64,000 nt of DNA from Paracoccaceae bacterium (lineage in GTDB: Bacteria > Pseudomonadota > Alphaproteobacteria > Rhodobacterales > Rhodobacteraceae): contig JANREX010000039.1 in assembly GCA_030758115.1 (NCBI GenBank), forward strand, positions 37,839-101,838, read 5' to 3'. Under the pieces are notes generated by a model. It was not told where the DNA came from. It did not search any database and was given only the letters and a program-made list of their open reading frames with translations. The position numbers and the translations under genes are program-made. Below, piece after piece: positions 38,680-47,808 of the stretch; position 1 is the first letter of the stretch; each line of letters opens with the position of its first letter.

Positions 38680-39386
38680 CGGCCCGCCACCCGTCTTGCC
38701 ACCCGGCGCGCGGCGAGTTCGGACAGCAGCAAGGCGGCCATGGCGATCACGACCGCGACAATCACCAGACGCCCGGCCCGATCCTCGCCGCCCGGCACCT
38801 GCAGCAGGGCATAGATGGCCGAGGGGATGGTCTGCGTCTGGCCGGGGATGTTCGACACGAAGGTGATGGTCGCGCCGAATTCGCCCATCGCCTTGGCAAA
38901 GGCCAGGATCCAGCCCGCAATGATCCCCGGCAGGATCAGCGGCAGGGTGATGGTGGAAAATACCCATGCGGGCGAGGCACCCAGCGTGCTGGCGGCCGCC
39001 TCGAGCTTGGGATCGACCGCCTCGATCGCCAGGCGAATGGCACGCACCATCAGCGGAAAGGCCATGATGGCCGCCGCCAGGGCCGCGCCGGTCCAGCGAA
39101 AGGACAGCACGATGCCGAACCATTGCTCCAGCCATTCGCCCACAGGCCCGCGCCGCCCGAAGGCCAGCAACAGCAGGTAGCCCGTGACGACAGGGGGCAG
39201 GATCAGCGGCAGATGCACGATCCCGTTCAGAACCTGCTTGCCCGGAAAGGACCAGCGTGCCAGCGCATAGGCGATGAAGATGCCGGGCGGCAGGCTGATG
39301 AGCGTGGCCCAGAAGGAGACGCGCAGCGACAGGCGCACGGCCTGCCATTCCTCGGGGCCAAGCCAGCTTGTCCAGTCACCCCACAT
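38676..39386 (-). CDS. modB: Molybdate ABC transporter permease
   Basis: 236 residues with five or six helices and the EAA-loop SPAWVFSTITLPLILPGIIAG segment (AASTLGASPAWVFSTITLPLI), as in ModB. It forms the channel for molybdate (possibly tungstate). It overlaps modA by 1 bp and modC by 4 bp in the usual A-B-C order. Confidence 0.94.
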   Translation of the reverse strand: MWGDWTSWLGPEEWQAVRLSLRVSFWATLISLPPGIFIAYALARWSFPGKQVLNGIVHLPLILPPVVTGYLLLLAFGRRGPVGEWLEQWFGIVLSFRWTGAALAAAIMAFPLMVRAIRLAIEAVDPKLEAAASTLGASPAWVFSTITLPLILPGIIAGWILAFAKAMGEFGATITFVSNIPGQTQTIPSAIYALLQVPGGEDRAGRLVIVAVVIAMAALLLSELAARRVARRVAGR

Positions 39387-40156
39387 CAGTCGGGAACCCC
39401 GAAGCCGAAATCACGCCAGATCACGCGCGCCGTGTCCGATGACAGGAAATCCAGGAATTCCTGCGCCACGGGGCTATGCGATTGCGCCGTGATGGCGGCG
39501 GGATAGGTGATCGGCGCATGGCTGTCGGCGGGAAAGGTTGCAATGATGCTGACATCGCTTTCAACGCCCGCATCTGTGGCATAGACGATGCCCAGCGGCG
39601 CCTCGTTCCGCGCGACGAAAGCCAGCGCGGCGCGCACATTGTCGGACTGCGCCACCATGGGTGCCACGCTGTCCCACAGGCCAAGGTGGCGGAGCGCGGC
39701 CTTGCCATAGATCCCCGCCGGCACAGCATCGACCAGCGCCATCGAGAGCCGCCCGCCCCCCAGCAGACCCGCAATGTCGAGGCTGCTGTCCAGCGTCACG
39801 GGGGCCGCATCGGCACCATGGGCGATCAGAACCAGCCTGTTGGCCAGGATGTCGCGCCGCGAGTCCGCGCGCAGATCGCCCGTGCCTGCGACCGCGTCCA
39901 TCCAGTCCTGGCTGGCCGAGATCAGGATATCCGCCGGCGCGCCCTGCTGGATCTGGCGCGCAAGGGCAGATGAGCCCGCAAAGGACAAGACGACGCGGTG
40001 ACCTGTCGCCGCCTCCCAGACCGCGGCCACGCGGCCCAGCGCATCGGTCAGGCTGGAGGCCGCGAAAACCGTCACCTCTGCCGCCGCAGCATGCAGCGGC
40101 ACCGCTGGCAGAAGGGCCAGGGCAAGGGCAAGACGGCGAATGGCAGGCCCAAACAT
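39386..40156 (-). CDS. modA: Molybdate-binding periplasmic protein
   Basis: 256 residues with a signal peptide (LALALALLPAVPLHAAAA) and the ModA core: EVTVFAASSLTDALGRVA (oxyanion-binding serines), LSFAGSSALARQIQQGAPADILISA, and VPAGIYGKAAL near the third ligand. It binds molybdate for ModBC. A GATATGTT/AACATATC dyad just upstream is probably its Mo-responsive operator. Confidence 0.95.
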   Translation of the reverse strand: MFGPAIRRLALALALLPAVPLHAAAAEVTVFAASSLTDALGRVAAVWEAATGHRVVLSFAGSSALARQIQQGAPADILISASQDWMDAVAGTGDLRADSRRDILANRLVLIAHGADAAPVTLDSSLDIAGLLGGGRLSMALVDAVPAGIYGKAALRHLGLWDSVAPMVAQSDNVRAALAFVARNEAPLGIVYATDAGVESDVSIIATFPADSHAPITYPAAITAQSHSPVAQEFLDFLSSDTARVIWRDFGFGVPD

Positions 40157-40175
40157 GCGGGAGGGGTCTCTTTCA

Positions 40176-40197
40176 GATATGTTTTCCGGAACATATC
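40176..40197 (-). promoter_or_regulatory. modA: Probable molybdate (ModE/MopA-type) box upstream of modA
   Basis: Perfect 8-bp arms GATATGTT (40176-40183) and AACATATC (40190-40197) are separated by 6 bp, centred 31 bp upstream of the modA ATG. The symmetry and the CGnTAT...N6...ATAnCG frame resemble alphaproteobacterial Mo-boxes, at which ModE-like proteins repress mod operons when molybdate is plentiful. No modE gene is in the window. Confidence 0.6.
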
Positions 40198-40294
40198 GCC
40201 AAAGCGCCTCGCAGGTTGCAAGCGTTATTTTTCGCCGGGAATATCGCCTGATCGCACCGATGCGGGTGACGGACGCGCCCGACCTGCCTGTTGA

Positions 40295-41128
40295 TCAGGC
40301 CTGTGCGGGTTGCAAGGCGCACCCTTCGACAGTGACGCGGTGCATGTAGCGGCGATACCCGTGATAGTCGTTGATCGCCTTGTGCCAGGTCGCGCGGTTG
40401 TCCCACATCGTGACATCACCGACATTCCAGGAGACGCGCGCCTGATATTCCGGCTTGCGGCATTGCGCATAGATCATCTCGAGGATGGCGGCGGATTCCC
40501 CCGGCAAAAGCCCCTCGATCCTCGTGGTGAACTGCGGATTCACGAACAACCCCTCACGGGCGGACAACGGGTGCCGGATCACGATCGGATGCAAGACATC
40601 CTGTGTGGCAAGTGCTGCATTGCCGATGCGACCGGACCGCGCCGCTTCCGAGTTGCCTTGCGTTTCCCCGAAGACATGCCGCGAGGAATGCCATGCCGAC
40701 AAGCCGCGCAGCATTCGGCGCACCGGTTCGGACAGGCTTTCGAAGACATCCGCCATCGAGACAAAGACCGTGTCCCCGCCATGAGGAGGCACCTCGAGCG
40801 CATGCAGGATCGACCCCGTCGCAGGCGCAACATCGTAGGAATGATCCGTGTGCCATTCCTCGCCGATTGCACCTTTCTGATCCTTTTCCTTGAGGACCAG
40901 GGCAACCTCGGGATGGCTTTCAAGCTTGTTGAAGAAGCGGTTGACGTTGATCGGGCCAAACCGCCGGGCAAAGGCCAGATGGTCGTCCGGCGTCAGGCTT
41001 TGTCCCCTGATCACGATCACCGAATACTGGATGAACGCCTCTTTGATGGCATCAAAGCAGGCCGGATCACGCAGATCCGCCCCTGCAATCTCGGCCCCGA
41101 AGAGGCCCGTCAACTTCCTGATGTGCAT
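40295..41128 (-). CDS. TauD/TfdA family 2-oxoglutarate-dependent dioxygenase
   Basis: The ATG at 41128 (MHIRKLTGLFGAEIAGADLRDP), preceded by an AAAGGA ribosome binding site, gives 277 residues. The non-heme Fe ligands are H93 and D95 (EEWHTDHSYD) and H249 (WDNRATWHKAIND); R264 (RYMHRVTVEG) fits the 2-oxoglutarate carboxylate. Relatives oxidise taurine, alkylsulfates, 2,4-D-type phenoxyacids or amino acids. It stands between modA and a TAXI-TRAP system; the nearby sulfatase-like gene makes an organosulfur substrate possible, but nothing fixes it. Confidence 0.92.
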   Translation of the reverse strand: MHIRKLTGLFGAEIAGADLRDPACFDAIKEAFIQYSVIVIRGQSLTPDDHLAFARRFGPINVNRFFNKLESHPEVALVLKEKDQKGAIGEEWHTDHSYDVAPATGSILHALEVPPHGGDTVFVSMADVFESLSEPVRRMLRGLSAWHSSRHVFGETQGNSEAARSGRIGNAALATQDVLHPIVIRHPLSAREGLFVNPQFTTRIEGLLPGESAAILEMIYAQCRKPEYQARVSWNVGDVTMWDNRATWHKAINDYHGYRRYMHRVTVEGCALQPAQA

Positions 41129-41165
41129 GGGATGTCCTTTCGCGCATGACACAAGGCTATCCATC

Positions 41166-41181
41166 TTGCCAAGATTGGCAA
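41166..41181. promoter_or_regulatory. Inverted repeat upstream of the TauD-type dioxygenase gene
   Basis: TTGCCAA (41166-41172) and TTGGCAA (41175-41181) form a perfect 7+7 dyad with a 2-bp centre, 37 bp upstream of the dioxygenase ATG. Position and symmetry suit a repressor operator. The regulator is unknown; a LysR-like remnant lies just beyond it. Confidence 0.45.
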
Positions 41182-41229
41182 AGACCATTGCTTGAAGCTC
41201 TTGGGATGGTTTTTCTTGCTCAAGTAAAC

Positions 41230-41345
41230 GCTGCGCCAACTCGGGCATGTCGTGGCGGTCACCAACGCGGGCGGGATCGCACAGGCGGCGCGTGGTCTTG
41301 GCTTGTCACCGGCAGCCATCGCGGCCTCGGTCGGCTGGAAGAGGC
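41230..41345 (+). pseudogene. Possible remnant of a LysR-type HTH gene
   Basis: In the 301-bp gap between the dioxygenase and the TAXI permease, the plus strand encodes VVAVTNAGGIAQAARGLGLSPAAI and a little more (about 41246-41330), which looks like the first helices of a LysR HTH (AVxxAGSxxxAARxLGLSxxAxS). No start codon context, second half of the HTH or effector domain follows, so I read it as a decayed fragment. The rest of the gap holds the operator-like repeat and no other gene. Confidence 0.35.
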
Positions 41346-41429
41346 GCCTGCCCATCCCGGCCTGGTCAGGTTCACCGCGCTCTGCGCCCAAGTTGTCATG
41401 CAAGGTATCGCGTCCCGTGCCCAACAACC

Positions 41430-43781
41430 TCAGGCCGGTTTGGGGTCACGTGCCAGATAGGCATGCCACAGCAGATAAAGCAGCGTGACCGCCAACCCCG
41501 GCCCGAACCAGAGCGGATCGCGCATCAGCACGATCACCGCCAAGGCAAGCCGCAAGGCGGTTTCCCAACCGGCCAGCGCGTGGCGGTCATACCGGGTCAG
41601 GGCGCTGGCGATCAGGTAAAGCCCGATCCCCAGCCGTGGCAGCAACAGCGCCAGCCCCGCCCAATCCACACCCGGACCATAACCCTCCAGGAAGACCGCC
41701 GATCCCGGCGGCGCCGCGGGATCCAGCTTGGCCGCGTCGATCAGCAAAAGCTCGGGATAGAAGGCGAAGACGAAGGGCAGCACGAACATCACCACCCCCG
41801 ATCGGACGGCCGAAAATCCCGTGGCCATCGGATCGGCCCGCGTGATCGAGGCTGCGGCAAAGGCGGCGATCGCCACGGGTGGTGTGATCGCGGATGCCAC
41901 GGCAAAGAAGAAGATGAACATATGCGCAGTGAAGGTGGCGATACCCAGACCCACGACCAGCGGCCCCATCAGCAGTGCGACATTCACATAGGCCGGGACC
42001 GTGGGCATGCCCATGCCCAGAAGGATCGCCATGAGCATGGTCACGAAAAGGGCTGCGAACAGGAAAATGCCGTCAGTCTGCAAGTCCGGCCCCATTGCGC
42101 GCAGCATGCCAAGCACATCGCGCGCGATGAAGCCCGACAGGCCGGTGAAATTCAGACAGAAGTCGATGATCGAGACCGACAGGAACATCAGGTAAAGCGT
42201 CGAGATCGTCACACCCGCATCCGCCAGCGCGCCGATCAGCTGGCTGGGTTTCTTGCGGAATTCCGGATCGAGGAAGAACAGGCAGGACAGCAGCACCAGC
42301 GCCCACCAGCCCGCCGATCCCGCGTCGCCTGCCGAATTCTGGATCAGCTGATAGATCCAGGGCAGGTTCTCGGCCCGGCAGATACCGTTCACCCAGATCT
42401 GTTCGATGCCCAGGAAAGCCGCCAGCGGCCCGCATCCGACCGCATCCTTGGGCGTGACCAGAAGCACGAGGATCAGAAGGATCGGCGCGAAGATCATCAC
42501 AAGGTTCAGCCTGTCCTGCCCGGTCAGCAGCATGTCGGGGGTCTTGTCGCCCACCGCCTCGATCCCCTGCTTGCGGGCCTCGAAGACCACGGTCAGGAAC
42601 AGGCAGCCGAAATAGGCCAGCGCCGGGATGATCGCGGCAAAGACCACCTCGCGGTAGGGGGTCACGGTCATCGCGGCCAGCACGAAGGCCGCCACACCCA
42701 TCACCGGCGGCATGATCTGCCCCCCGGACGAGGCCGCGGCCTCGACACCGCCGGAAAAGACCCGGCCAAAGCCGCGTTTCAGCATCATTGGGATCGTCAG
42801 CACACCCGTGGACAGCACGTTCACGACCGGCCCGCCCGAAATGGTGCCGAACAGCGCCGATGACACGATGGCGGCATGGGCGGGGCCGCCACGCAAGCGC
42901 CGCGTCCACAGGAACGCCAGCTTGATCAGCGACTTGCCCCCGGCCGAAATGCCGAACAACGATCCCAGCACGATATAGGGAAAGACCGAATTCAGCAGGA
43001 TGCCCATGAAACGGCCCATCAGGCCCTGGGCATTGTTGACCAGGATATCCTCGACATTGGGGCGACCGTCCATCAGGCTGCGCGGCTCGCCGCCCAGCTT
43101 GGTGATCAGGTACTTGTTCATGTCATCGGCCCCGAAGAGATACCACACCAGCACCGTCGTCAGGGTATAGGCCGCGATCAGGATCGCCACCGCGACCAGG
43201 GGAAACCCCCAGACGCGAATGTTATAGCCCAGGAAAACCGCCAGCGCGCCGCCGACCACGACGAAGATCCAGCCGCCCAGCGTCTGCACGCAGGCGGGAT
43301 CCTCGACCGAGTTCGGCTCGGGCAGGCCGTAAAGCAGGGCGAATTCCTTTTCCTCTTCCAGCGCGCGCGCCATCAGTTCGGCGCGCACCCCTGTTGCCCG
43401 GTCGACAAGGCAGATCGAGTCGATTTCGATCATGTAGGACAGGGACACGACAAGGGCCGTGCCCACCAGCAGGATGTCCATGATCGCGCCCAGCCGCAGC
43501 TTGAGCGGGCCAACCTCGCGCGCCCGGAAATCGGCCCAGAAGGAATGATGCAAGGCGACCACCGTCATCATCAGCACGAAGGCCAGCGGATAGAGCCACT
43601 GATAGGGAAACTTGCGGATGGCAAAGGCGGGGTTGCCGGTCAGGTCCTGAAAGAAGGCGTCCAGACCCGGGATGGACGGCACGGTATTCAGAAGGCCGAT
43701 CACGACCAGCACCAGCCCAAGGACCCGTGCGATGCGTTTGAGCGTAACGTCAGGGCGACGCCCGGTGTCGGTCGTGGTCAT
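41430..43781 (-). CDS. TAXI-type TRAP transporter fused permease (4TM plus 12TM)
   Basis: Start Met at 43781 (MTTTDTGRRPDVTLKRIARVLGLVLVVIG) gives 783 residues; an upstream Met at 43814 is possible. The first part (about 1-230) has the small-permease helices, the rest is a DctM-like domain with KSLIKLAFLWTRRLRGGPAHAAIVSSALFGTISGGPVVNVLSTG and LGMGMPTVPAYVNVALLMGP. Such fused permeases pair with TAXI-family binding proteins. The binding-protein gene precedes it by 60 bp with a stem-loop between. Substrate unknown. Confidence 0.93.
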   Translation of the reverse strand: MTTTDTGRRPDVTLKRIARVLGLVLVVIGLLNTVPSIPGLDAFFQDLTGNPAFAIRKFPYQWLYPLAFVLMMTVVALHHSFWADFRAREVGPLKLRLGAIMDILLVGTALVVSLSYMIEIDSICLVDRATGVRAELMARALEEEKEFALLYGLPEPNSVEDPACVQTLGGWIFVVVGGALAVFLGYNIRVWGFPLVAVAILIAAYTLTTVLVWYLFGADDMNKYLITKLGGEPRSLMDGRPNVEDILVNNAQGLMGRFMGILLNSVFPYIVLGSLFGISAGGKSLIKLAFLWTRRLRGGPAHAAIVSSALFGTISGGPVVNVLSTGVLTIPMMLKRGFGRVFSGGVEAAASSGGQIMPPVMGVAAFVLAAMTVTPYREVVFAAIIPALAYFGCLFLTVVFEARKQGIEAVGDKTPDMLLTGQDRLNLVMIFAPILLILVLLVTPKDAVGCGPLAAFLGIEQIWVNGICRAENLPWIYQLIQNSAGDAGSAGWWALVLLSCLFFLDPEFRKKPSQLIGALADAGVTISTLYLMFLSVSIIDFCLNFTGLSGFIARDVLGMLRAMGPDLQTDGIFLFAALFVTMLMAILLGMGMPTVPAYVNVALLMGPLVVGLGIATFTAHMFIFFFAVASAITPPVAIAAFAAASITRADPMATGFSAVRSGVVMFVLPFVFAFYPELLLIDAAKLDPAAPPGSAVFLEGYGPGVDWAGLALLLPRLGIGLYLIASALTRYDRHALAGWETALRLALAVIVLMRDPLWFGPGLAVTLLYLLWHAYLARDPKPA

Positions 43782-43814
43782 GACAGCCTCGATGGTCTGG
43801 GGATCAGGGGGCAA

Positions 43815-43835
43815 GGGGGCGGCCAGGCCGCCCCC
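43815..43835. other. Stem-loop between TAXI binding-protein and permease genes
   Basis: GGGGGCGG (43815-43822) pairs with CCGCCCCC (43828-43835) around a 5-nt loop, extendable by CC/GG. It lies between the binding-protein stop (43842) and the permease start (43781). Such hairpins commonly protect the upstream mRNA so that more binding protein than permease is made. Confidence 0.55.
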
Positions 43836-43841
43836 GCCGGA

Positions 43842-44897
43842 TCACTTGGCGCAGTCCGGGATGGCATATCCCGCCTCTTCCCAGGCCGCGACGGCACCGG
43901 GGTGGTATTTCAGCGACAGACCGTTGCAAAGGCCCGTCACATCCGCATCGACCACGTCATAGTTGACATTCGCCGCATAGGGCGAGCGGGTCTTCAACTC
44001 GGGCAGGGTTGCGATATAGGCGGCAACGATGGCCTTGACCACGTCATCGGGCAGGTCTGCACGCGCCACGGTGGCAAATGGCACGCCCGGCGAACGGAAC
44101 ATGCCATCCTCGGAAATCAGGGTCACGCCGCTTCCCTCGGCATAGCCCATTTCCTCGCCCTTGATCACGACCGGCGCGTTGCCGGGAGCCTTGAGGAACT
44201 TCTGCATCCCTTCGCTTTCCCAGATATCCTTGGGAAACGAGATGATGTTGACGTTCCCGGCCGCCAGCGCGGTCACGACGCGATCGGAGGGAAAGGTGAT
44301 CGGCACCATGAAGGCTTCGGCGGAACCATCGACCAGTGCGGTCGGCAGCTGCCCCCAGTTGGTCTGCAGCCCCTTGTAATCCTCGCCATCCTTGAAGCCG
44401 CCCGATCCCAGTTGCAGGGTCTGGCGTCCCACGGTCAGCGCCGCACCCGAGGGCGGGCCGTTCCAGACCGTGCGCCCCTTGATATCGGTATAGCTGTTGA
44501 TCCCCGACACGACCGGCGCGAACAGGCCGTAGGCGCCCGCGTTGTAGGTATAGAGAACCTTGACGTTCGGCGCGATTTCCTGGCCGCGTTCACCCACGCT
44601 GCTGAAGGGGCCACGGCCCTTTTCCAGCAGGAAATGCAGCAGCGTCGGCGCGGTCACGATATCCGATTTTCCCTCGGCCACGTTGAGCATGGAATTGGTG
44701 GCGGTCTGCCCTTCCTGCACCTGCAGGTTCGCGATGCCCATGCGGCCGACCACATCGGCCAGATGCAGCGTGGACAGATGCGGCGAATTGCCGGCGCTGG
44801 ATGTCTCGACGGTCAGGTTGGCCTGCGCCAGCGCCATCTGGCCACTCAGCATCAGCCCCGCCACGATGGCGGTCGTCCTTGTCAATCTTGAAAACAT
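43842..44897 (-). CDS. TAXI family TRAP transporter substrate-binding protein
   Basis: 351 residues with a signal peptide (LTRTTAIVAGLMLSGQMALAQ). TAXI landmarks include VETSSAGNSPHLSTLHLADV, EGKSDIVTAPTLLHFLL, IKGRTVWNGPPSGAALTVGRQ, split across about 20-160, and VPFATVARADLPDDVVKAI. TAXI proteins bind small carboxylates or amino acids such as glutamate, but specificity is poorly known. It lies 52 bp after the sulfatase-like gene on the same strand, suggesting import of that enzyme's substrate or product. Confidence 0.9.
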   Translation of the reverse strand: MFSRLTRTTAIVAGLMLSGQMALAQANLTVETSSAGNSPHLSTLHLADVVGRMGIANLQVQEGQTATNSMLNVAEGKSDIVTAPTLLHFLLEKGRGPFSSVGERGQEIAPNVKVLYTYNAGAYGLFAPVVSGINSYTDIKGRTVWNGPPSGAALTVGRQTLQLGSGGFKDGEDYKGLQTNWGQLPTALVDGSAEAFMVPITFPSDRVVTALAAGNVNIISFPKDIWESEGMQKFLKAPGNAPVVIKGEEMGYAEGSGVTLISEDGMFRSPGVPFATVARADLPDDVVKAIVAAYIATLPELKTRSPYAANVNYDVVDADVTGLCNGLSLKYHPGAVAAWEEAGYAIPDCAK

Positions 44898-44949
44898 GTA
44901 TCCTCTCCCTGTTACGTGTGTGACGGGGCATCCTCCTACCCCGTTTCGT

Positions 44950-46626
44950 TCAGTCCTTTGGTCTTGTCCCTCGCATGTCGGGGACCTTGCGGCCGACGTA
45001 TTTGGCCACCAGTTCCGGTTCCAGATCGCCCTCCTCGACGATACCGATCAGAACGCCCTTGCGCGCGGTCTTGCCCCGCGCCGCCATCAACGTGGCATTT
45101 GAGATCGTCGTGCGCGCGCCCGGACGGCGCGCCCAGGCGAACAGCTTGTCATAGAGTTCGCCCCGGATCTCCGCATGCGCCTCGGACGCGCCAAGGTCAT
45201 CGACCTCGCCGGGGTCGCTGTCCAGGTCGAACAGCATCGGGCGGAATCCGCCTTCGAAATGGACCATCTTCCAGCGACCGTCGAAGACCATGAACATGCG
45301 CGCAACCTTGGGATGCAGCCCCAGCCTGCCGGCCAGCGGCGTGGCCGAATAGTCGTATTCGCAAAAGACCGCATCGCGGGCGGGCGCGTCGCCGCCACGC
45401 AGCAAGGGCAGAAGCGAACGCCCCTCGAGGACATGATCAAGCTGATCGGCATTGCCGCCCGCCACATCGACAAAGGTGGGCAGCAGGTCGATGCATTCCA
45501 CCAGCGCATCGCAGACGGTGCCGCGCGTGGCATCCGCCTGTTCCGAGGGGTCATAGATGATCAGAGGCACCCGCACGCTGGCATCCTGGAAAAAGGTCTT
45601 TTCGCCCATCCAGTGATCGCCCATGAAATCGCCATGATCCGAGGTGACGACGATCATCGTGTCGTCCATGCGCCCGGTCTTTTCCAGCCAGTCGAACAGG
45701 ACGCCCATCTGGTCATCGCATTGCTTGATCAGCCCCATATAGGCGCGCAGCACCTTGTCGCGCGTGTCATCGCGGGCAAAGGCGCGGCCCACCGGGGCGT
45801 TCTGAAATCCCTTGAAGACAGGGTGATCCGTCTCGCGTTCGGCTTGCGTGGCCACACGCGGCAGAAAATCCTGCGGCCCGAACATCGAGGCATAGGGTTC
45901 TGGCACGATATAGGGCCAGTGCGGCTTGATATAGCTCAGGTGGCAGCACCAGGGCTGGGTCGCCCCCGCGATGAACTCCATCCCGCGCCGCGTCAGATAG
46001 GGGGTTTCGCTGTCTTCCTCGCGGATATTGGCGGGCTGGTCGGAATTGTTCAGGAACCACCCCGACAGCACGTTGCCATCATCGTCGATGCCGGAATTGG
46101 CATGGTCATGCCAGGGGTTGTCGCCCTCATAGCCTTTGGTGCGCAGGTACTCGTTGTATTTCAGAGCGCCGCCCGCATCGTAATATCCGTCAGGACCCTC
46201 GGGGCGCATGCCGTCGTCGCGTTCGAAGATGTCGAAACCGCATTCGGAGACACGCGCGCCGATCACGCTGTCAGGCTCCAGCCCCAGACGGCGCATGCCT
46301 TCGGCATCGGCCTTCATATGCGTCTTGCCGACCAGCCAGCAGCCCATGCCGAGGTCGCGCAAATGGTCGCCCATGGTCAGCTCGCCGACCTTCAGCGGCA
46401 CATTGTTCCAACTGGCCCCGTGCGAATGCACATAGCGCCCCGTATAGGTCGACATGCGCGACGGCCCGCAAAGCGGCGATTGGATATAGGCACGGTCGAA
46501 GCGGACACCCATCGCCGCAAGCCGGTCGATATGCGGGGTCTTCAGATGCGGATGGCCATAACAGGACAGGTAATCCCACCGCAGTTGGTCAAACATGATG
46601 AACAAGATGTTCCGCGGCTTTGCCAT
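44950..46626 (-). CDS. Sulfatase family hydrolase (Cys-type; possible phosphonate monoester hydrolase)
   Basis: ATG at 46626 (MAKPRNILFIMFDQLRWDYLSCYG) gives 558 residues. The formylglycine motif is C53-G-P-S-R57 (SPLCGPSRMSTYTGR). Metal ligands are visible in FDQLR and in VVTSDHGDFMGDHWMGEK. This group hydrolyses sulfate monoesters, and some members phosphonate monoesters and phosphodiesters. No signal peptide is seen, so it is probably cytoplasmic, as for choline sulfatase and phosphonate monoester hydrolases. A formylglycine-generating enzyme must be encoded elsewhere. The neighbouring LysR regulator and TAXI transporter suggest a dedicated uptake-and-hydrolysis unit. Confidence 0.88.
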   Translation of the reverse strand: MAKPRNILFIMFDQLRWDYLSCYGHPHLKTPHIDRLAAMGVRFDRAYIQSPLCGPSRMSTYTGRYVHSHGASWNNVPLKVGELTMGDHLRDLGMGCWLVGKTHMKADAEGMRRLGLEPDSVIGARVSECGFDIFERDDGMRPEGPDGYYDAGGALKYNEYLRTKGYEGDNPWHDHANSGIDDDGNVLSGWFLNNSDQPANIREEDSETPYLTRRGMEFIAGATQPWCCHLSYIKPHWPYIVPEPYASMFGPQDFLPRVATQAERETDHPVFKGFQNAPVGRAFARDDTRDKVLRAYMGLIKQCDDQMGVLFDWLEKTGRMDDTMIVVTSDHGDFMGDHWMGEKTFFQDASVRVPLIIYDPSEQADATRGTVCDALVECIDLLPTFVDVAGGNADQLDHVLEGRSLLPLLRGGDAPARDAVFCEYDYSATPLAGRLGLHPKVARMFMVFDGRWKMVHFEGGFRPMLFDLDSDPGEVDDLGASEAHAEIRGELYDKLFAWARRPGARTTISNATLMAARGKTARKGVLIGIVEEGDLEPELVAKYVGRKVPDMRGTRPKD

Positions 46627-46750
46627 CGGCGATGATCCCCTCCCTGCAAGGGCCGGTGCTTGTGTCGCGCGGTCCCTTCGCATCAGGCTAGCAGCCAAGA
46701 CGGCGTTGCGGAAATAGATTACGCAATCGCATCATATCAATTTCGACATA

Positions 46751-47671
46751 TCAGACATATGCCTGCGCGGCGCGCCGTATGTGGTCGCGCAACAGCGCGG
46801 CCTCGGGCGTGGGGCTGCGGTCACTGGCATAGGTCATGCCGACCGAACCCATCAACTCTTCGCTCTGCAGGCCCAGCCGCACCAGCCGCCCCTCCGCCAG
46901 CTCGCCCCGCACCGCACCAAGCGGGACGCAGGCCACGGCGTGATTGGACGACAGGAAGGCGCGGGTAAACTCGAACGAGACGGTTTCGATCTTGTTGGGA
47001 AAAGGACCATACCCCCGCGCGGTCACGAACTTGTCCAGCTCCATGCGGATGATCGTACCGGGCATCGGCACCACGACCAGACCGGTGCGGATGTCTTCCA
47101 GTGTCACCGCGTCGGGGGCTGCCGCGAAGGGATGATCGCAATCCACCACAAAGATCAGCGGTTCGAAGTAAAGATGCTCGAACCGGACACCGGGCATGTA
47201 GTCCAGCGCCAGCAGCCGCCCGATCAGAAAATCGATCTCGGTCCGGTGCAGACGCGCCACAAGCTCGGGGATGGAGGCCCAGTAAAGCCGCAGATCGACC
47301 TCTGGCGCTTCGGCCTTGAAGCTGGCCGCGGCCTCGACCGCAAGGGTACGCGAGACATTGGGCAGCATCCCGATCGCCACCACCGGCACGGGCGAGCCGC
47401 CCGCCGCAAGCCGCGTGCCCGCCTCAAGCTGCGACAGCGCGGCATCGACATGCCGGCGCAGGGCCGTGCCGGCCTCGGTCAGGGACAGGCCACGCCCGGT
47501 GCGGTGAAACAGAGGCTGGCCGATCAGCGCCTCAAGCTCGGACAGGGTGCGTGACAGGGCAGGCTGCGAACTGCCCAGCTGCTCTGCGGCGGCTGTCACA
47601 GACCCGTGCAGGGCCACAGCCTGAAAGCAACGCAGGTGGCGCATGCGCAGCCTGGAAAACGCCTGGTTCAT
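46751..47671 (-). CDS. LysR family transcriptional regulator
   Basis: 306 residues, standard LysR size. The N-terminal HTH is LRHLRCFQAVALHGSVTAAAEQLGSSQPALSRTLSELEALIGQPLF (about 9-54); the rest is a periplasmic-binding-like effector domain. It heads the leftward sulfatase/TAXI unit and diverges from the acid-sugar dehydratase gene across 137 bp, so it could control either side. LysR proteins usually activate the divergent gene. Confidence 0.92.
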   Translation of the reverse strand: MNQAFSRLRMRHLRCFQAVALHGSVTAAAEQLGSSQPALSRTLSELEALIGQPLFHRTGRGLSLTEAGTALRRHVDAALSQLEAGTRLAAGGSPVPVVAIGMLPNVSRTLAVEAAASFKAEAPEVDLRLYWASIPELVARLHRTEIDFLIGRLLALDYMPGVRFEHLYFEPLIFVVDCDHPFAAAPDAVTLEDIRTGLVVVPMPGTIIRMELDKFVTARGYGPFPNKIETVSFEFTRAFLSSNHAVACVPLGAVRGELAEGRLVRLGLQSEELMGSVGMTYASDRSPTPEAALLRDHIRRAAQAYV

Positions 47672-47808
47672 GATCCGCCTTTGATGCTGGTGGGACGCGG
47701 GCCAGAGAAACGCCCCGCCCGGCCCCTGTCAAGCGTGGTGGGCCCAAGCGGCATTGCCAGTGGCCGCGGCTCGCCCTAGGCTTTGACCGTAGACCCAAGG
47801 AGGCCGGA

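Noticed and set aside
37591..39348. Single 585-codon frame suggesting a fused ModB-ModC protein
   Set aside because: The upstream part is modB read out of frame; a proper modB frame (38676-39386) and a modC ATG at 38679 with a 4-bp overlap explain the region.
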